A stretch of 64,000 nt of DNA. It comes from AP-15 sp035538335 (GTDB taxonomy: Bacteria > Pseudomonadota > Alphaproteobacteria > ATCC43930 > CGMCC-115725). Of the stretch, positions 43,145 through 52,267 are shown in pieces (the first letter of the stretch is position 1; each line of letters starts with the position of its first letter). The notes below the pieces were generated by a model. The model searched no databases. It had not been told where the DNA came from and was given only the letters and a program-made list of their open reading frames with translations. Made by a program: the position numbers and the translations under genes. Where the stretch lies: positions 124,001 through 188,000 of the forward strand of contig DATLKN010000050.1 of NCBI GenBank assembly GCA_035538335.1, read 5' to 3'.

Positions 43145-43582
43145 ATGCCGTTACTGGTCAAGGACGCCAACACGTCGGTGCAATCGCTCGCGACGCAGAC
43201 GGACGCCCAGTCGAACCTCGTGCCGGTGCACGCGGCCGCCGCGGTGGCGGGCGGTGTCGCGACGCCGGTCGGGCCGGCGGCTCCGTTGCCGGTCATCAAC
43301 TGTGCCGGCGCCGCGGCGAGCGACGGCAGCGCGGCGGTGATCACAGGCGGCGTGGCGCAGACGCTCTTCGGCGGCGTGACGCCGGCGAACGGCTATCTGA
43401 TCGCCAACAACTCGAACGCGACGATCTATATCTCGGATGTCGGCACCGCGCTCGCCGGCGGCGCCGCGATCCCGGTCGCGCCGGGGTCGGTCTTCGGCAC
43501 CCCGTCGGGCTACAAGCCGCCAGGCCCCGTCTCGCTCTACGGCGGGACGACCGGCCAGGCCTTCGCGGCGCGCCGCTGGTGA
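43145..43582 (+). CDS. Phage hypothetical beta-rich protein
   Basis: 145 residues, low in charge, rich in Ala/Gly/Val. The C-terminal half, 'GYLIANNSNATIYISDVGTA' to 'AIPVAPGSVFGTP', resembles the end of the exported 46396 protein, where 'FLAIDNESTS..' precedes 'TIEPGW'. This suggests a shared small beta domain flanking the pectate-lyase-like gene. A strong GGGAGGAG ribosome site is present. Function unknown; perhaps a surface decoration. Confidence 0.7.
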   Translation: MPLLVKDANTSVQSLATQTDAQSNLVPVHAAAAVAGGVATPVGPAAPLPVINCAGAAASDGSAAVITGGVAQTLFGGVTPANGYLIANNSNATIYISDVGTALAGGAAIPVAPGSVFGTPSGYKPPGPVSLYGGTTGQAFAARRW

Positions 43583-43587
43583 GCGGA

Positions 43588-46383
43588 ATGCGCGGGCGTC
43601 ATTGCGAGACGCGGCAATTTCGGCGGGATTGCTTCGTCGCGGCGCTCCTCGCAATGACGGTCCTGGTGCTCCTCGGCCTGCGGCCGGCCTGGGCGCTGAA
43701 CAACGCGTTTCCAGCTTCGGGCGACACCCTCATGTGCTCGGGGCGGCCGTGGATCGACGTCATGTGCAATGGCGCCGATCCGACCGACAGCGCCGATTCG
43801 ACGAGCGCCATCCAGACGACGATCGATACGGCGGCGGCCAATGGCTGGCCGGTCTTCATTCCGGCCGGCACATACAAGCTCAGCGCGCAGCTGACGATCG
43901 ACTACGCGGGCGAGGCGGCGAAAGGCTTTCGCCTGGTCTCCGGCGGCGCGACGCTCGACGGCCGCAGCATCGCCTCGGGTCCTGTCCTGCAGGTCGAGTG
44001 CTCGGGCGGGACGCCGCAGAGCCCGGTCACCTGCTTCTATTTTCATCAGGAGGGGACGCTCCTCGTCGAGGGCAATTCGAGCGCCGTCAACCTCGCCACC
44101 CTGAGCGCCGGCGCTTCGGCCGGCGCAGCGACGCTCTCGGTGTCAACGACGAGCGGCTTTTACGTTGGCGGCACAATCGACATCGCGCTCGCCAACGGCA
44201 CGAATTTCGCGAGCCCCGTCAGCGCCATCGGCGGCGGCACAATCACCATCGCCAAGGCGCTGCCGTCGAGCGCCGACAGCGGCGCGCAGGTCTCGCGCCC
44301 CTCCTACGTCTTCATGCTCGGCAAAGCCGATTTCTCGGACCAGCACAACTCGATCGAGATCGATCATCTGTCGGTCAACAATGCGAGCGCCGCGCCGGGC
44401 GCCGGGGCCTGTCAATTCAACGCCGTCTACGACAGCAACATCGACGCTATTTGCGACAGCGCCGGCGGCGCGGCCGGCATGGCGCTCGAGCAAGTGCAGT
44501 TCTCGCGCATCGCAGGGGCCGGCTCGGCGGCGGCGGCGGGCGGCGCCGGGCTCGTCCTCGAACAAGGGTACAATTTCTCGAACACCTTTTCCGGCCTCGA
44601 CCTCGAAAACGCGCCGACCTGTCTCTCGATCACCGACGCGCACCACGGCGACAACACGTTCATCTCGCCCTACTTCAACTGCACGACCGCGGTCAACGCG
44701 ACTGCCTCCGACAACAATCTCCTCGTCAATCCGCAATACGCCGGCGCAGTGGTCAATTACGGGCCGCAATCCGTCGGAATTTCGGTTCTGGGGCTCGGCA
44801 GCCGCGCGAAATGGATGTTTCCGGCCGCGGCAAGCTATACCGCGGCGCCGATCGACGACGGGCTCGCGGTCTCCTCCTATAACGCGAGCGGGGCCTCGCT
44901 CGGCGTCACCTTGCCGCCGATCGCCGCCGTCAACCCGGGCTGGTCGATGGCGTTTGCGACGGACAACGGCAAGGGCATGACCGTCGCGGCGCCGACGGGA
45001 ATGATCGTGTCCGGCGGCAAGAGCGTCTCGTCGCTGACGCTTGCCGCCGGAAATTACGAATATGTCGCGCTCGAAAGCGACGGCACTAATTGGCGCGTTC
45101 GCTCGGCCACCCGCGCGACGCGCCTCAATATGGGGCTGTCGCCGCCGCCGTGGCCGGCGAACTGGCTGTTCCCGTCGAGCGCCGGCTATGCCGCGACGCT
45201 CTCTGACAACGGCAACATCCTGTCGAGCTACAATACGGCGGCCGGCCTCAGCGTCACGCTGCCGCCGACAACCGGTCTGCCGACCGGCTGGTCGATGGGT
45301 TTTTCGACCGACAACGACAAGCCGCTCAGCATCGCCGTCAACGCCTCGAACGGCGGCCGTATCGTCTATCCGGGATCGGGGGCGTCGCAGAATTCGTTGG
45401 CCCTCGCCAATACCAGCCAGGGCGCCTACGAGTTTCTCGTGCTGCAATATGACGGCAGCGGCGATTTCCGGGTCGTCGAGGCGAGCCCGGCGACATTGCA
45501 AGGATTGGGCGCGATCGGCTCCGCGTCGCTCAGCCATTGGAGCTTCCCGGCGGCAAGCGCCTACCAGGCTACCGCCGCCGACAACGGCAACGTGGTGTCG
45601 AGCTTCAACAGCCCGCTCTCCTATATGACGGTGACGCTGCCGTCGGCGACCGGCGCTCTGCCGATGGGCTGGACCATCGGCATCGCCAGCGACAGCGGCA
45701 AGACCACCTCCGTCACCGTCAACGGCGTCTCGGGCGGGCACATTCTCTACCCGGGCTCTGGAGCGATGACGACGAGCGTGAGCTTGGCGGCAGGAAATTA
45801 CGAGCTGCTCGTGTTGCGCTACGACGGCAGCAATTTCCGAGTGACCGAGGCGACGCCGGCGACCGCCACTTTGATCGGGATGACCGGTGCGGCGCCCGGC
45901 GTCAACCGCTGGAATTTCCCGGCCGTCACGACCTATTCGGCAACCCAGAGCGACAGCGGCAATGCGCTTTCGAGCTACAACGCGGCGGGCGGGCTCAGCG
46001 TCACTCTGCCCAATCGGACGACGATACAACCCGGCTGGATCATGGGGTTTGCGACCGACAACGGCGAGCCGTTGACCGTCAAGACATTTGCCGGCGGCCG
46101 GCATATCCTCGAACCGGCGGCCGGCGGCACATCGGCCAGCACGCTGAGCCTTGCCGCCGGGCAGAATTACGAATACGCGGTCCTGCAATTCGACGGCTCG
46201 AACTACCGCATCGTGTCGCTGACGCCGCAAAGCTTGAACGCTCTCGGCGGGCTCGTCACGCCCGGAACGCCCGCCTCGAGCGGTGCGGCCTGCAATACCG
46301 GTCAGCTGCAGGCCGACTCGAACTACCTGTACTTCTGCACCGCGCCCAACACCTGGAAGCGCGCCGCCCTTTCGAGCTTTTGA
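43588..46383 (+). CDS. Secreted pectate-lyase-fold protein with four tandem repeats
   Basis: 931 residues from this ATG; a GTG at 43579 and an ATG at 43654 are alternatives. A Sec signal peptide ends near residue 36 (RPAWA), and its first half is encoded by a CATTGCGAG repeat. Residues 45-380 resemble the pectate-lyase/tailspike right-handed helix, with 'STSAIQTTIDTAAANGWPVFIPAGTYKL'. From about 409 four repeats of 117-125 residues start at WMFPAAAS, WLFPSSAG, WSFPAASA and WNFPAVTT. It could be a polysaccharide depolymerase. The signal peptide argues for export from the lysogen rather than direct assembly into virions. Confidence 0.8.
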   Translation: MRGRHCETRQFRRDCFVAALLAMTVLVLLGLRPAWALNNAFPASGDTLMCSGRPWIDVMCNGADPTDSADSTSAIQTTIDTAAANGWPVFIPAGTYKLSAQLTIDYAGEAAKGFRLVSGGATLDGRSIASGPVLQVECSGGTPQSPVTCFYFHQEGTLLVEGNSSAVNLATLSAGASAGAATLSVSTTSGFYVGGTIDIALANGTNFASPVSAIGGGTITIAKALPSSADSGAQVSRPSYVFMLGKADFSDQHNSIEIDHLSVNNASAAPGAGACQFNAVYDSNIDAICDSAGGAAGMALEQVQFSRIAGAGSAAAAGGAGLVLEQGYNFSNTFSGLDLENAPTCLSITDAHHGDNTFISPYFNCTTAVNATASDNNLLVNPQYAGAVVNYGPQSVGISVLGLGSRAKWMFPAAASYTAAPIDDGLAVSSYNASGASLGVTLPPIAAVNPGWSMAFATDNGKGMTVAAPTGMIVSGGKSVSSLTLAAGNYEYVALESDGTNWRVRSATRATRLNMGLSPPPWPANWLFPSSAGYAATLSDNGNILSSYNTAAGLSVTLPPTTGLPTGWSMGFSTDNDKPLSIAVNASNGGRIVYPGSGASQNSLALANTSQGAYEFLVLQYDGSGDFRVVEASPATLQGLGAIGSASLSHWSFPAASAYQATAADNGNVVSSFNSPLSYMTVTLPSATGALPMGWTIGIASDSGKTTSVTVNGVSGGHILYPGSGAMTTSVSLAAGNYELLVLRYDGSNFRVTEATPATATLIGMTGAAPGVNRWNFPAVTTYSATQSDSGNALSSYNAAGGLSVTLPNRTTIQPGWIMGFATDNGEPLTVKTFAGGRHILEPAAGGTSASTLSLAAGQNYEYAVLQFDGSNYRIVSLTPQSLNALGGLVTPGTPASSGAACNTGQLQADSNYLYFCTAPNTWKRAALSSF
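43598..43658. repeat. CATTGCGAG-type repeat inside a coding region, copy 3
   Basis: 61 bases bounded by GTCATTGCGAG and CTCGCAATGAC. It lies at the 5' end of the pectate-lyase-like gene and is read through as residues 4-24, in the opposite orientation to copies 1 and 2. Confidence 0.75.
44812..46254 (+). repeat. Four in-frame protein repeats
   Basis: Repeat starts (Trp codons) are at 44812, 45163, 45538 and 45910, spaced 351, 375 and 372 bases. Each encodes W-x-FP, then DNGxxxSSYN, LSVTLPP, GWSMGFxTDN, and a closing 'YEFLVLQYDGSNFRV'-like strand. Confidence 0.85.
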
Positions 46384-46395
46384 ACGGAGACCCTG

Positions 46396-46875
46396 ATGGC
46401 AAGGCAATTTGTTGCCGCGCTCGCGCTTTGCCTGTGCGCAGGCGTTGCTTTCGCGCAGTCGCAATTTCCGACGCCGGCGGCCAATTCGGTGGTGCGCGGC
46501 ACCGCGATCCTCGTTCCGAACGGCCAGACCGTCGGCGGTCAGCCGGTCATGGCGCCGCCATCGGCGACCAACCCGATGGTGACTCAGCAAGCGCCGGCCT
46601 CAGGCTCCGGCTCGGTCACGGCGGTCACACTAGGGATCGGTTCGACGCAGGTGTTGGCGGCGGTAACCTCGCGCAAATTCCTCGCGATCGACAACGAGAG
46701 CACGAGTGCGGCGATCGCCTGCGCGTTGGGCACGACGGCTGCCATCAATGCTGCCGGCTCGTTCACGATAGAGCCGGGCTGGACGCGCACTTGGAGCGGC
46801 AGCTTCGTGCCCTCGGACGCCGTCAACTGCATCGCCACTGCCGGTGCGACGCCGGTGACGGTGGAGGCCAATTGA
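46396..46875 (+). CDS. Exported phage-region protein (159 aa)
   Basis: A clear Sec signal peptide, 'MARQFVAALALCLCAGVAFAQ', cleaves after AFA. The mature part has a low-complexity stretch and a beta-rich C-terminal domain ('FLAIDNESTSAAIAC', 'FTIEPGWTRTWSGSFVPSDAV'). That domain resembles the one at 43145. GGAGA precedes the ATG. It is the second exported product of this cargo cassette, and its stop overlaps the portal ATG. Confidence 0.75.
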   Translation: MARQFVAALALCLCAGVAFAQSQFPTPAANSVVRGTAILVPNGQTVGGQPVMAPPSATNPMVTQQAPASGSGSVTAVTLGIGSTQVLAAVTSRKFLAIDNESTSAAIACALGTTAAINAAGSFTIEPGWTRTWSGSFVPSDAVNCIATAGATPVTVEAN

Positions 46876-48260
46876 TGCCGCTCGGTGAAACCCGAGGCGC
46901 GCGCCGCCCGCTCGTCAGCCTGGCGGGCGAAGCCTACGCGCTCGCCGGCTCGCAAGATGCGGTCACCCGCTTTCGCGAGGTGTTCCAGCCCGACGGCGGC
47001 ATTTTCTCGCCCGGCTACCCGCTGGTGCCGCCCGATCGGGAGCGGCTGCGGACCTGGGATTTTCCGGTCGGCGTCAATTACATCTATACGCCGCGGGCCT
47101 ACGAGGCGCTCGGCTTCGACGATTTGCGCGCGCTCGCCGACAGCCACGACTTGACCCGGCTCGCGATCGAAACGCGCAAGGATCAGCTGGAAAAGCTCGA
47201 CTGGTCGATCAAGCCGCGACGCGGCGGCGGCGGCGACGGCGACACCGCCGCCCGCATCGACGCGCTGACGCGGTTCTGGTCGAAGCCGGACGGCGAGCAG
47301 CCCTTCGCGACATGGCTGCGGGAGGCGCTCGAAGATCTTCTCGTTCTCGACGCGCCGACCTTCGAGGTAAGGCGCAACCGCGGCGGCGAGATCACCGCTC
47401 TCGACGTCGTCGACGGCGCGACGATCAAGGTCCTCGTCGACGATTCGGGCCGGCGTCCCCAGCCGCCGGCGCCGGCTTACGAACAGGTGATTCACGGCCG
47501 GCCGTGGCGGCTGCTGACGAGCGAAGAGCTGATCTATTTGCCGCGCAACCGGCGGTCGCACAAGGCCTACGGCTATTCGCCGGTCGAGCAGATCGTCGTC
47601 ACCGTCAACATCGGCCTGCGGCGGCAGGCGATGCAGCTGCAGCACTTCACCGACGCCAATATCCCGGCCGGCCTGATGAACGCGCCGGACGGCTGGAACG
47701 CCGAACAGATCCGGCAGTTCCAGGAATGGTTCGACAGCATCCTTGCGGGCAATACGGCCGAGCGCACAAAGCTCGTATGGGGGCCGGCCGGCGCCAAGTA
47801 CCAGCCGTTCCGCGAAGCGCCGTACAAGGACGATTTCGACGAATGGCTGGCGCGCGTTGTCTGCTACGCCTTCTCGCTGCCGCCAAACGCCTTCACGCGG
47901 CAGATCAACCGCGCGACCGCGGAAACGATGCAAGATGCGGCGCTGTCGGAAGGCTTGGCGCCGCTGATGCGCTGGGTCAAGCGGCTGGTCGACAGCGTCA
48001 TCCAGGACCGCATGGGTCACGACGACCTCGAATTCGCCTGGGCGGCAGAGCAGCCGCTCGCCCCCGAGGTGCAGGCGAGCATGCTGGCGGGGCTGGTCAA
48101 GGAAGGCATCATCACCCGCAACGAGGCGCGGCGCGAGCGCGGCATGGGCTCGGAAGCGGGCGGCGATCTCTTGCTGGTCGATACGCCGCAGGGGCCGGTT
48201 GCCCTGGACGGGATTGACGACCGTCGCCTGAGCCGGGCGGCCGCGACTGCGGAGATTTGA
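46875..48260 (+). CDS. Phage portal protein
   Basis: 461 residues. Portal-like features are the N-terminal 'DLTRLAIETRKDQLEKLDWSI', the 'LLVLDAPTFEVRR' strand, 'SHKAYGYSPVEQIVVTVNIGLRR' and 'LPPNAFTRQINRATAETMQ'. It forms the dodecameric channel through which terminase loads DNA. The protease gene starts 2 bases after its stop. A one-base overlap (TGATG) links it to the exported protein upstream. Confidence 0.9.
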   Translation: MPLGETRGARRPLVSLAGEAYALAGSQDAVTRFREVFQPDGGIFSPGYPLVPPDRERLRTWDFPVGVNYIYTPRAYEALGFDDLRALADSHDLTRLAIETRKDQLEKLDWSIKPRRGGGGDGDTAARIDALTRFWSKPDGEQPFATWLREALEDLLVLDAPTFEVRRNRGGEITALDVVDGATIKVLVDDSGRRPQPPAPAYEQVIHGRPWRLLTSEELIYLPRNRRSHKAYGYSPVEQIVVTVNIGLRRQAMQLQHFTDANIPAGLMNAPDGWNAEQIRQFQEWFDSILAGNTAERTKLVWGPAGAKYQPFREAPYKDDFDEWLARVVCYAFSLPPNAFTRQINRATAETMQDAALSEGLAPLMRWVKRLVDSVIQDRMGHDDLEFAWAAEQPLAPEVQASMLAGLVKEGIITRNEARRERGMGSEAGGDLLLVDTPQGPVALDGIDDRRLSRAAATAEI

Positions 48261-48262
48261 CG

Positions 48263-49714
48263 ATGCGTTTTTATGCGCCGATAGCCAAACTCGACGCCGA
48301 ACAGCGCATGGTCTGGGGCTATGCCTCGACCGAGGCGCTCGACGAGCAGGGCGAGATCGTCAGGCACGACGCGCTCGCCGCCGCGCTCGACGATTACATG
48401 AAGTTCGCCAATATCCGCGAGATGCACCAGCCCTCCGCGGTCGGCGTCGCCGAGGAGGCCGCGCTCGACGACAAGGGGCTATATGTCGCCGCCCGCGTCG
48501 TCGACGAACGCGCCTGGGAAAAGGTTGCCGCCGGCGTCTACAAGGGCTTCTCGATCGGCGGCAAGGTCAAGGCGCGCGATCCCGCCGACCGCCGCATCAT
48601 CACCGAAATCGCGCTCAACGAAATCTCGCTGGTCGATCGGCCGGCGAACCCCGAGGCGGTGTTCGACTGCTGGAAGCGCGCCGCCGTTCCCGCTCGCGAA
48701 GGAACCCTCCCGATGTCGTTCAATCCGCCGCTGCAATTCTGGTCCTGCGGCATTGCGGGTCACCATCATCTCGCCAAATCCGACGCGCTGCGCTGCCTCG
48801 ACGAAGGCGCCCTCGGCAAGGCGGAGACGCCGGACGTGCCGGCGGCGGCCGAAGACGCGGCCGAGGGCGATATCGAGTACGCCGACCCCGGCTATCAGCC
48901 CGACCGCAAGAAGCGCTACCCGATCGACAGCGAGCGGCATATCCGCGCCGCCTGGATCTTCATTCATCGCGCCGGCAATGCGGCGCGCTACAAGCCGGCC
49001 GAACTGGCCCGGATCAAAGAGCGCATCATTGCCGCCTGGCGCGCCGAGATCGACCCGGCGGGGCCGCCAGAGGCCGGCGAAAAAGCGGGTGCGGCCGGCG
49101 GGATGCGCAAGGGGCTCGAGGACGCCGAGCGCCTCGCCGGGATCATCCTCGATCTCGATTGGCTTGCCGATTGCCTCGTGCTCGAGGCCGCAATGGAGGG
49201 TGATCCTTCGGCGCCGCCAGACCGCCCGCAGGCAATCGTCGGCGAACTGCGCCAACTCTTGCAGGCAATCGCCGCCGAGTACAGCGGCGGGATCGCCGAT
49301 GGCGATGAAATCGCCGAGCCTTCCGCCGGACTGGCGCTCGCCGCCGGCGCGCGCCGCGAGGCGGAAGTGCTCGCCAAGGCCGAGGCGCTCGCTGCCGTCG
49401 AGCGCGCGCAGAACCGGGCGCTATTGGAGACGCTCGCCGGCATCGTGCCGCGCCTCGACCGGCTCGCCAAGCGCGTCGAGGACATCGCTGCGACGCCGCT
49501 GCCGCCCCTGACCGTCGCCCGCGGCGTCAGCGCCGTCTCGAAACGGCAGGACGGCGGCGCCGACGGCGCCGGTTCGCCGTCGCCGGATCTCGTCGCCGCC
49601 GCCTTCGCCGCGATGAGCCAGGAAGAGCAGACGCTGACCTTGATTAAGGCGGCTTATGCCAACCCGATGCGGCCCTTCGGCCCCTCCGGGCCGTCCGAAG
49701 CCGAACGCAAATAG
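48263..49714 (+). CDS. Prohead protease, XkdF-like, with scaffold-like C-terminus
   Basis: 483 residues from ATG with GGAG 8 bases upstream. Residues 1-150 match the XkdF/prohead serine protease type ('VWGYASTEALDEQGEIVRHDAL', 'YKGFSIGGKV', 'ITEIALNEISLVDRPANP'), with likely His and Ser residues in 'IREMHQPSAV' and 'GFSIGG'. The rest is helical, charged and Ala-rich, with a coiled-coil near 390-440, and may be the scaffold cleaved off during maturation. Confidence 0.8.
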   Translation: MRFYAPIAKLDAEQRMVWGYASTEALDEQGEIVRHDALAAALDDYMKFANIREMHQPSAVGVAEEAALDDKGLYVAARVVDERAWEKVAAGVYKGFSIGGKVKARDPADRRIITEIALNEISLVDRPANPEAVFDCWKRAAVPAREGTLPMSFNPPLQFWSCGIAGHHHLAKSDALRCLDEGALGKAETPDVPAAAEDAAEGDIEYADPGYQPDRKKRYPIDSERHIRAAWIFIHRAGNAARYKPAELARIKERIIAAWRAEIDPAGPPEAGEKAGAAGGMRKGLEDAERLAGIILDLDWLADCLVLEAAMEGDPSAPPDRPQAIVGELRQLLQAIAAEYSGGIADGDEIAEPSAGLALAAGARREAEVLAKAEALAAVERAQNRALLETLAGIVPRLDRLAKRVEDIAATPLPPLTVARGVSAVSKRQDGGADGAGSPSPDLVAAAFAAMSQEEQTLTLIKAAYANPMRPFGPSGPSEAERK

Positions 49715-49820
49715 CCGGGCGCATCGTTTCCGGCGACGAGCGGCAAGTTCACCCAAAGCCCGCTCCGGTCGTCATACCGGCGGGATGGTTCCGTTTCATC
49801 CCTGCATAAAGGGGGACGCC

Positions 49821-51311
49821 ATGTCCATTACTTCCGACACTCTCGAACTGATCAAGTCGGCGATCCAACGACCCGACGACGCGCTCGCCAAGACGATTTC
49901 GACCGCAACCGGCCTTGTCGCCTACGATTTGCAGGCGCCGGCGAAGAACCTCTATCCGTTCGTGACGCCGCTGCGCAATTCAGTGCCGCGGGTCGGCGGC
50001 GGCACCGGCACCGCGACCAACTGGCGGCAGGTCAACGCCATCATCGGGTCGGGCTTTGACGCGATGGGTTGGGTTCCCGAAGGCCAGCGCTCCGGCCAGA
50101 TGAGCTACTCGACCTCCTCGAAATCCGCCACCTACGTGACGATCGGCGAGGAAGATGCGGCGACCTACGAGGCGATCAGCGCCGGCCGCAATTTCGAGGA
50201 CATCGAGGCGCGCATGACCTTCCGCCTGCTGCAGAAGATGATGCTGAAGGAGGAGATGGCGATACTCGCCGGCAACGCCTCGCTGCAATTGGGGACGCCG
50301 GCGACGCCGACGTTGTCGGCCTCGGGCTCGGGCGCCACCTTGCCGGCCGCGACCTACTCGGTCATCGTCGTGGCGCTGACCCTCGAAGGCTATCAGAATT
50401 CGAGCCTCGCGGCCGGCGCCGCGACGACAAAGACCGTCACCGGCGCCGACGGCAAGACCTTCACCCTCAATGGCGGCAGCTCGAACAAGAGCGCAAACGC
50501 GACGCAGGCGGTGACGGCAGGCCAGACGCTCTTCGCAACCGTCGATGCGGTCCAGGGTGCGGTTGCTTACGCCTGGTATGTCGGCGCCGCCGGCGCCGAG
50601 ACCTTGCAGGCGATCACCACGATCAATTCGGCCGCCTTCTCGGCGCCGCTCGCCGGCGGCAACCAAGCGGCGACGGCCATCACCGCCGACAGCTCGGCCA
50701 ATCCGAGCTACGCCTATAACGGCCTCCTGACGACCGCCCTGCTGCCGGGGTCGAACGCCTACGTCAACACTATGGCGACGGGGACGGCCGGCACCGGCAC
50801 GCCGCTCACCGCTTCGGGGCGCGGCTCGGTCGTCGAAATCGACACGATGTTCAAGTCGATGTGGGACAATTTCGAATTGTCGCCGACTGTCCTCTACGTC
50901 AATTCTCAGGAATTGAAGAACATCACCAGCAAGGTGTTGTCGAACGCTTCCGGCCCCTTGCTGCGCTACGACTCGCCGGCCGACGGTTCGAAGGATGTCG
51001 AGATCACCGCCTCGGGCGTGGTGTCGTTCTATTACAACCCGTTCGCGATCAACGGCGGCCTGCGCATCCCGATCAAGATCCACCCGCGGGTGCCGCCGGG
51101 GACGATAATCGGCTGGGCCGACAATCTGCCGATCCAATACCAGTCGAACGAGGTGCCGAACGTCGCCGAGGTGAAGACCCGCCAGGATTATTACCAGATC
51201 AGCTGGCCGAGCGTCACCCGCCAGCGTCAGGTCGGCGTCTATGCCGAAGAACTGCTGGCGGTCTACGCGCCCTTCGCGATGGGCGTCATCACCAATATCG
51301 CCAACGCCTGA
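49821..51311 (+). CDS. Major capsid protein with Ig/Fn3-like insertion
   Basis: 496 residues from the ATG with GGGGGA upstream. The HK97-fold halves flank an insertion of about 130 residues (roughly 155-295). The N-terminal half has 'PLRNSVPRVGGGTGTATNWRQVN' and the C-terminal 'YYNPFAINGGLRIPIKIHPRV' and 'WADNLPIQYQSNEVPNVAEVKTRQDYYQISWPS' regions. The insert, starting 'TPATPTLSASGSGATLPAATY', has the strand pattern of a fibronectin III or Ig-like domain. Such inserts stand on the outside of capsids and may bind carbohydrate. Confidence 0.85.
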   Translation: MSITSDTLELIKSAIQRPDDALAKTISTATGLVAYDLQAPAKNLYPFVTPLRNSVPRVGGGTGTATNWRQVNAIIGSGFDAMGWVPEGQRSGQMSYSTSSKSATYVTIGEEDAATYEAISAGRNFEDIEARMTFRLLQKMMLKEEMAILAGNASLQLGTPATPTLSASGSGATLPAATYSVIVVALTLEGYQNSSLAAGAATTKTVTGADGKTFTLNGGSSNKSANATQAVTAGQTLFATVDAVQGAVAYAWYVGAAGAETLQAITTINSAAFSAPLAGGNQAATAITADSSANPSYAYNGLLTTALLPGSNAYVNTMATGTAGTGTPLTASGRGSVVEIDTMFKSMWDNFELSPTVLYVNSQELKNITSKVLSNASGPLLRYDSPADGSKDVEITASGVVSFYYNPFAINGGLRIPIKIHPRVPPGTIIGWADNLPIQYQSNEVPNVAEVKTRQDYYQISWPSVTRQRQVGVYAEELLAVYAPFAMGVITNIANA

Positions 51312-51380
51312 TCGACGGCGCGCGGGGCCGGTCCGGAAAGCCTTTCCGGCGCCGTCCCCGGCGCAGCTGCGGAGCATGCA

Positions 51381-51572
51381 ATGACGAGATCGACGCGGAC
51401 GGAAGCGGCGCGGCCGCTGCTGGTGCCGGTCCGACACCCCGACGGTGTGGGCTGCGCCTGGCGCGGGCGCGAGTTCCGGGCCGATGCCGAGGGCATCGTG
51501 CTGGTGCCGCCGGAGGCGGCGACGGAGCTGACCGCGCACGGCTTCGTCCCGGTCGGCCGGAGGGCAAAATGA
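51381..51572 (+). CDS. Small phage head protein (63 aa)
   Basis: A basic-ended 63-residue product with a central strand 'GCAWRGREFRADAEGIVLVPPEAATEL'. Proteins of this size between capsid and connector are common and of unknown function. GGAG is 6 bases upstream and the stop overlaps the connector ATG (ATGA). Confidence 0.65.
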   Translation: MTRSTRTEAARPLLVPVRHPDGVGCAWRGREFRADAEGIVLVPPEAATELTAHGFVPVGRRAK

Positions 51573-52267
51573 GTTTCGGCGACCTTTGCCAGCTTTCCGA
51601 TGTAAAGGCTTGGCTGCAAACCGGCCAGAACGCGTTTCCCGCGACGGACGACGCGCTGCTCTCGCGGCTGATCACGGCAGCGAGCCAGTTCATTCAGAGC
51701 TGGCTCGGCCGCCAGATTCTCTTGGCCGACTACAACGAGATCCGCGACGGGCTCGGGACGGCCGGCGAGACGCGGCTGCAATTCGCCTGCTTTCCGGTGT
51801 CGGCCGTCCTGTCGGTGATGGTCGACGGGGTCGCCGTCCCGCCGCTTCCGACACCGGCGCCGGCGGTTCCCGGCGGCGCCGTCATCCTGCCGACGACGGT
51901 GGAGGCCGGTTATGTCTTCAACCCGACGCAGCTCGTCATCCGCGGCATGTGCGTGCCGCGCAAGGCGCAATGCGTAGCGCTGCAATACACGGCGGGATAT
52001 GCCGCCGTTCCCGCCGATCTCGGGCAGGCCTGCATCGAACTCGTCGCGTTCAAATACCGCGAGCGCACCCGCATCGGCGAGCGGTCGCGGACATTGGGCG
52101 GCGGCGGCACCGCGAGCTACACGACGGCCGCCTTCTCGCTGCGCGACTTGTCGACCGACATCCAGACGTTGTTGTCGCAATACCGCGCGGTCGCGGCGGC
52201 CTCCGGGTACGTGCAGCTGCTGGCGCCGAGCGCCACCGATCCGGCTCTGCTGGTGGGCGCCGCATGA
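51569..52267 (+). CDS. Head-tail connector (gp6-like)
   Basis: 232 residues. An N-terminal helix 'LCQLSDVKAWLQTG', 'DDALLSRLITAASQFIQSWLGRQI' and the C-terminal helix 'PADLGQACIELVAFKYRERTRIGERS' are typical of the HK97 gp6/SPP1 gp15-like adaptor. A Pro-rich loop (about 95-115) is inserted. It binds beneath the portal. Coupled to both neighbours by ATGA overlaps. Confidence 0.85.
   Translation: MSFGDLCQLSDVKAWLQTGQNAFPATDDALLSRLITAASQFIQSWLGRQILLADYNEIRDGLGTAGETRLQFACFPVSAVLSVMVDGVAVPPLPTPAPAVPGGAVILPTTVEAGYVFNPTQLVIRGMCVPRKAQCVALQYTAGYAAVPADLGQACIELVAFKYRERTRIGERSRTLGGGGTASYTTAAFSLRDLSTDIQTLLSQYRAVAAASGYVQLLAPSATDPALLVGAA

Noticed and set aside
44143..46590. An 815-codon open frame antisense to the pectate-lyase-like gene
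   Set aside because: A by-product of high GC codon bias; composition is Arg/Gly/Ala-rich without domains, and the plus-strand gene is clearly real.
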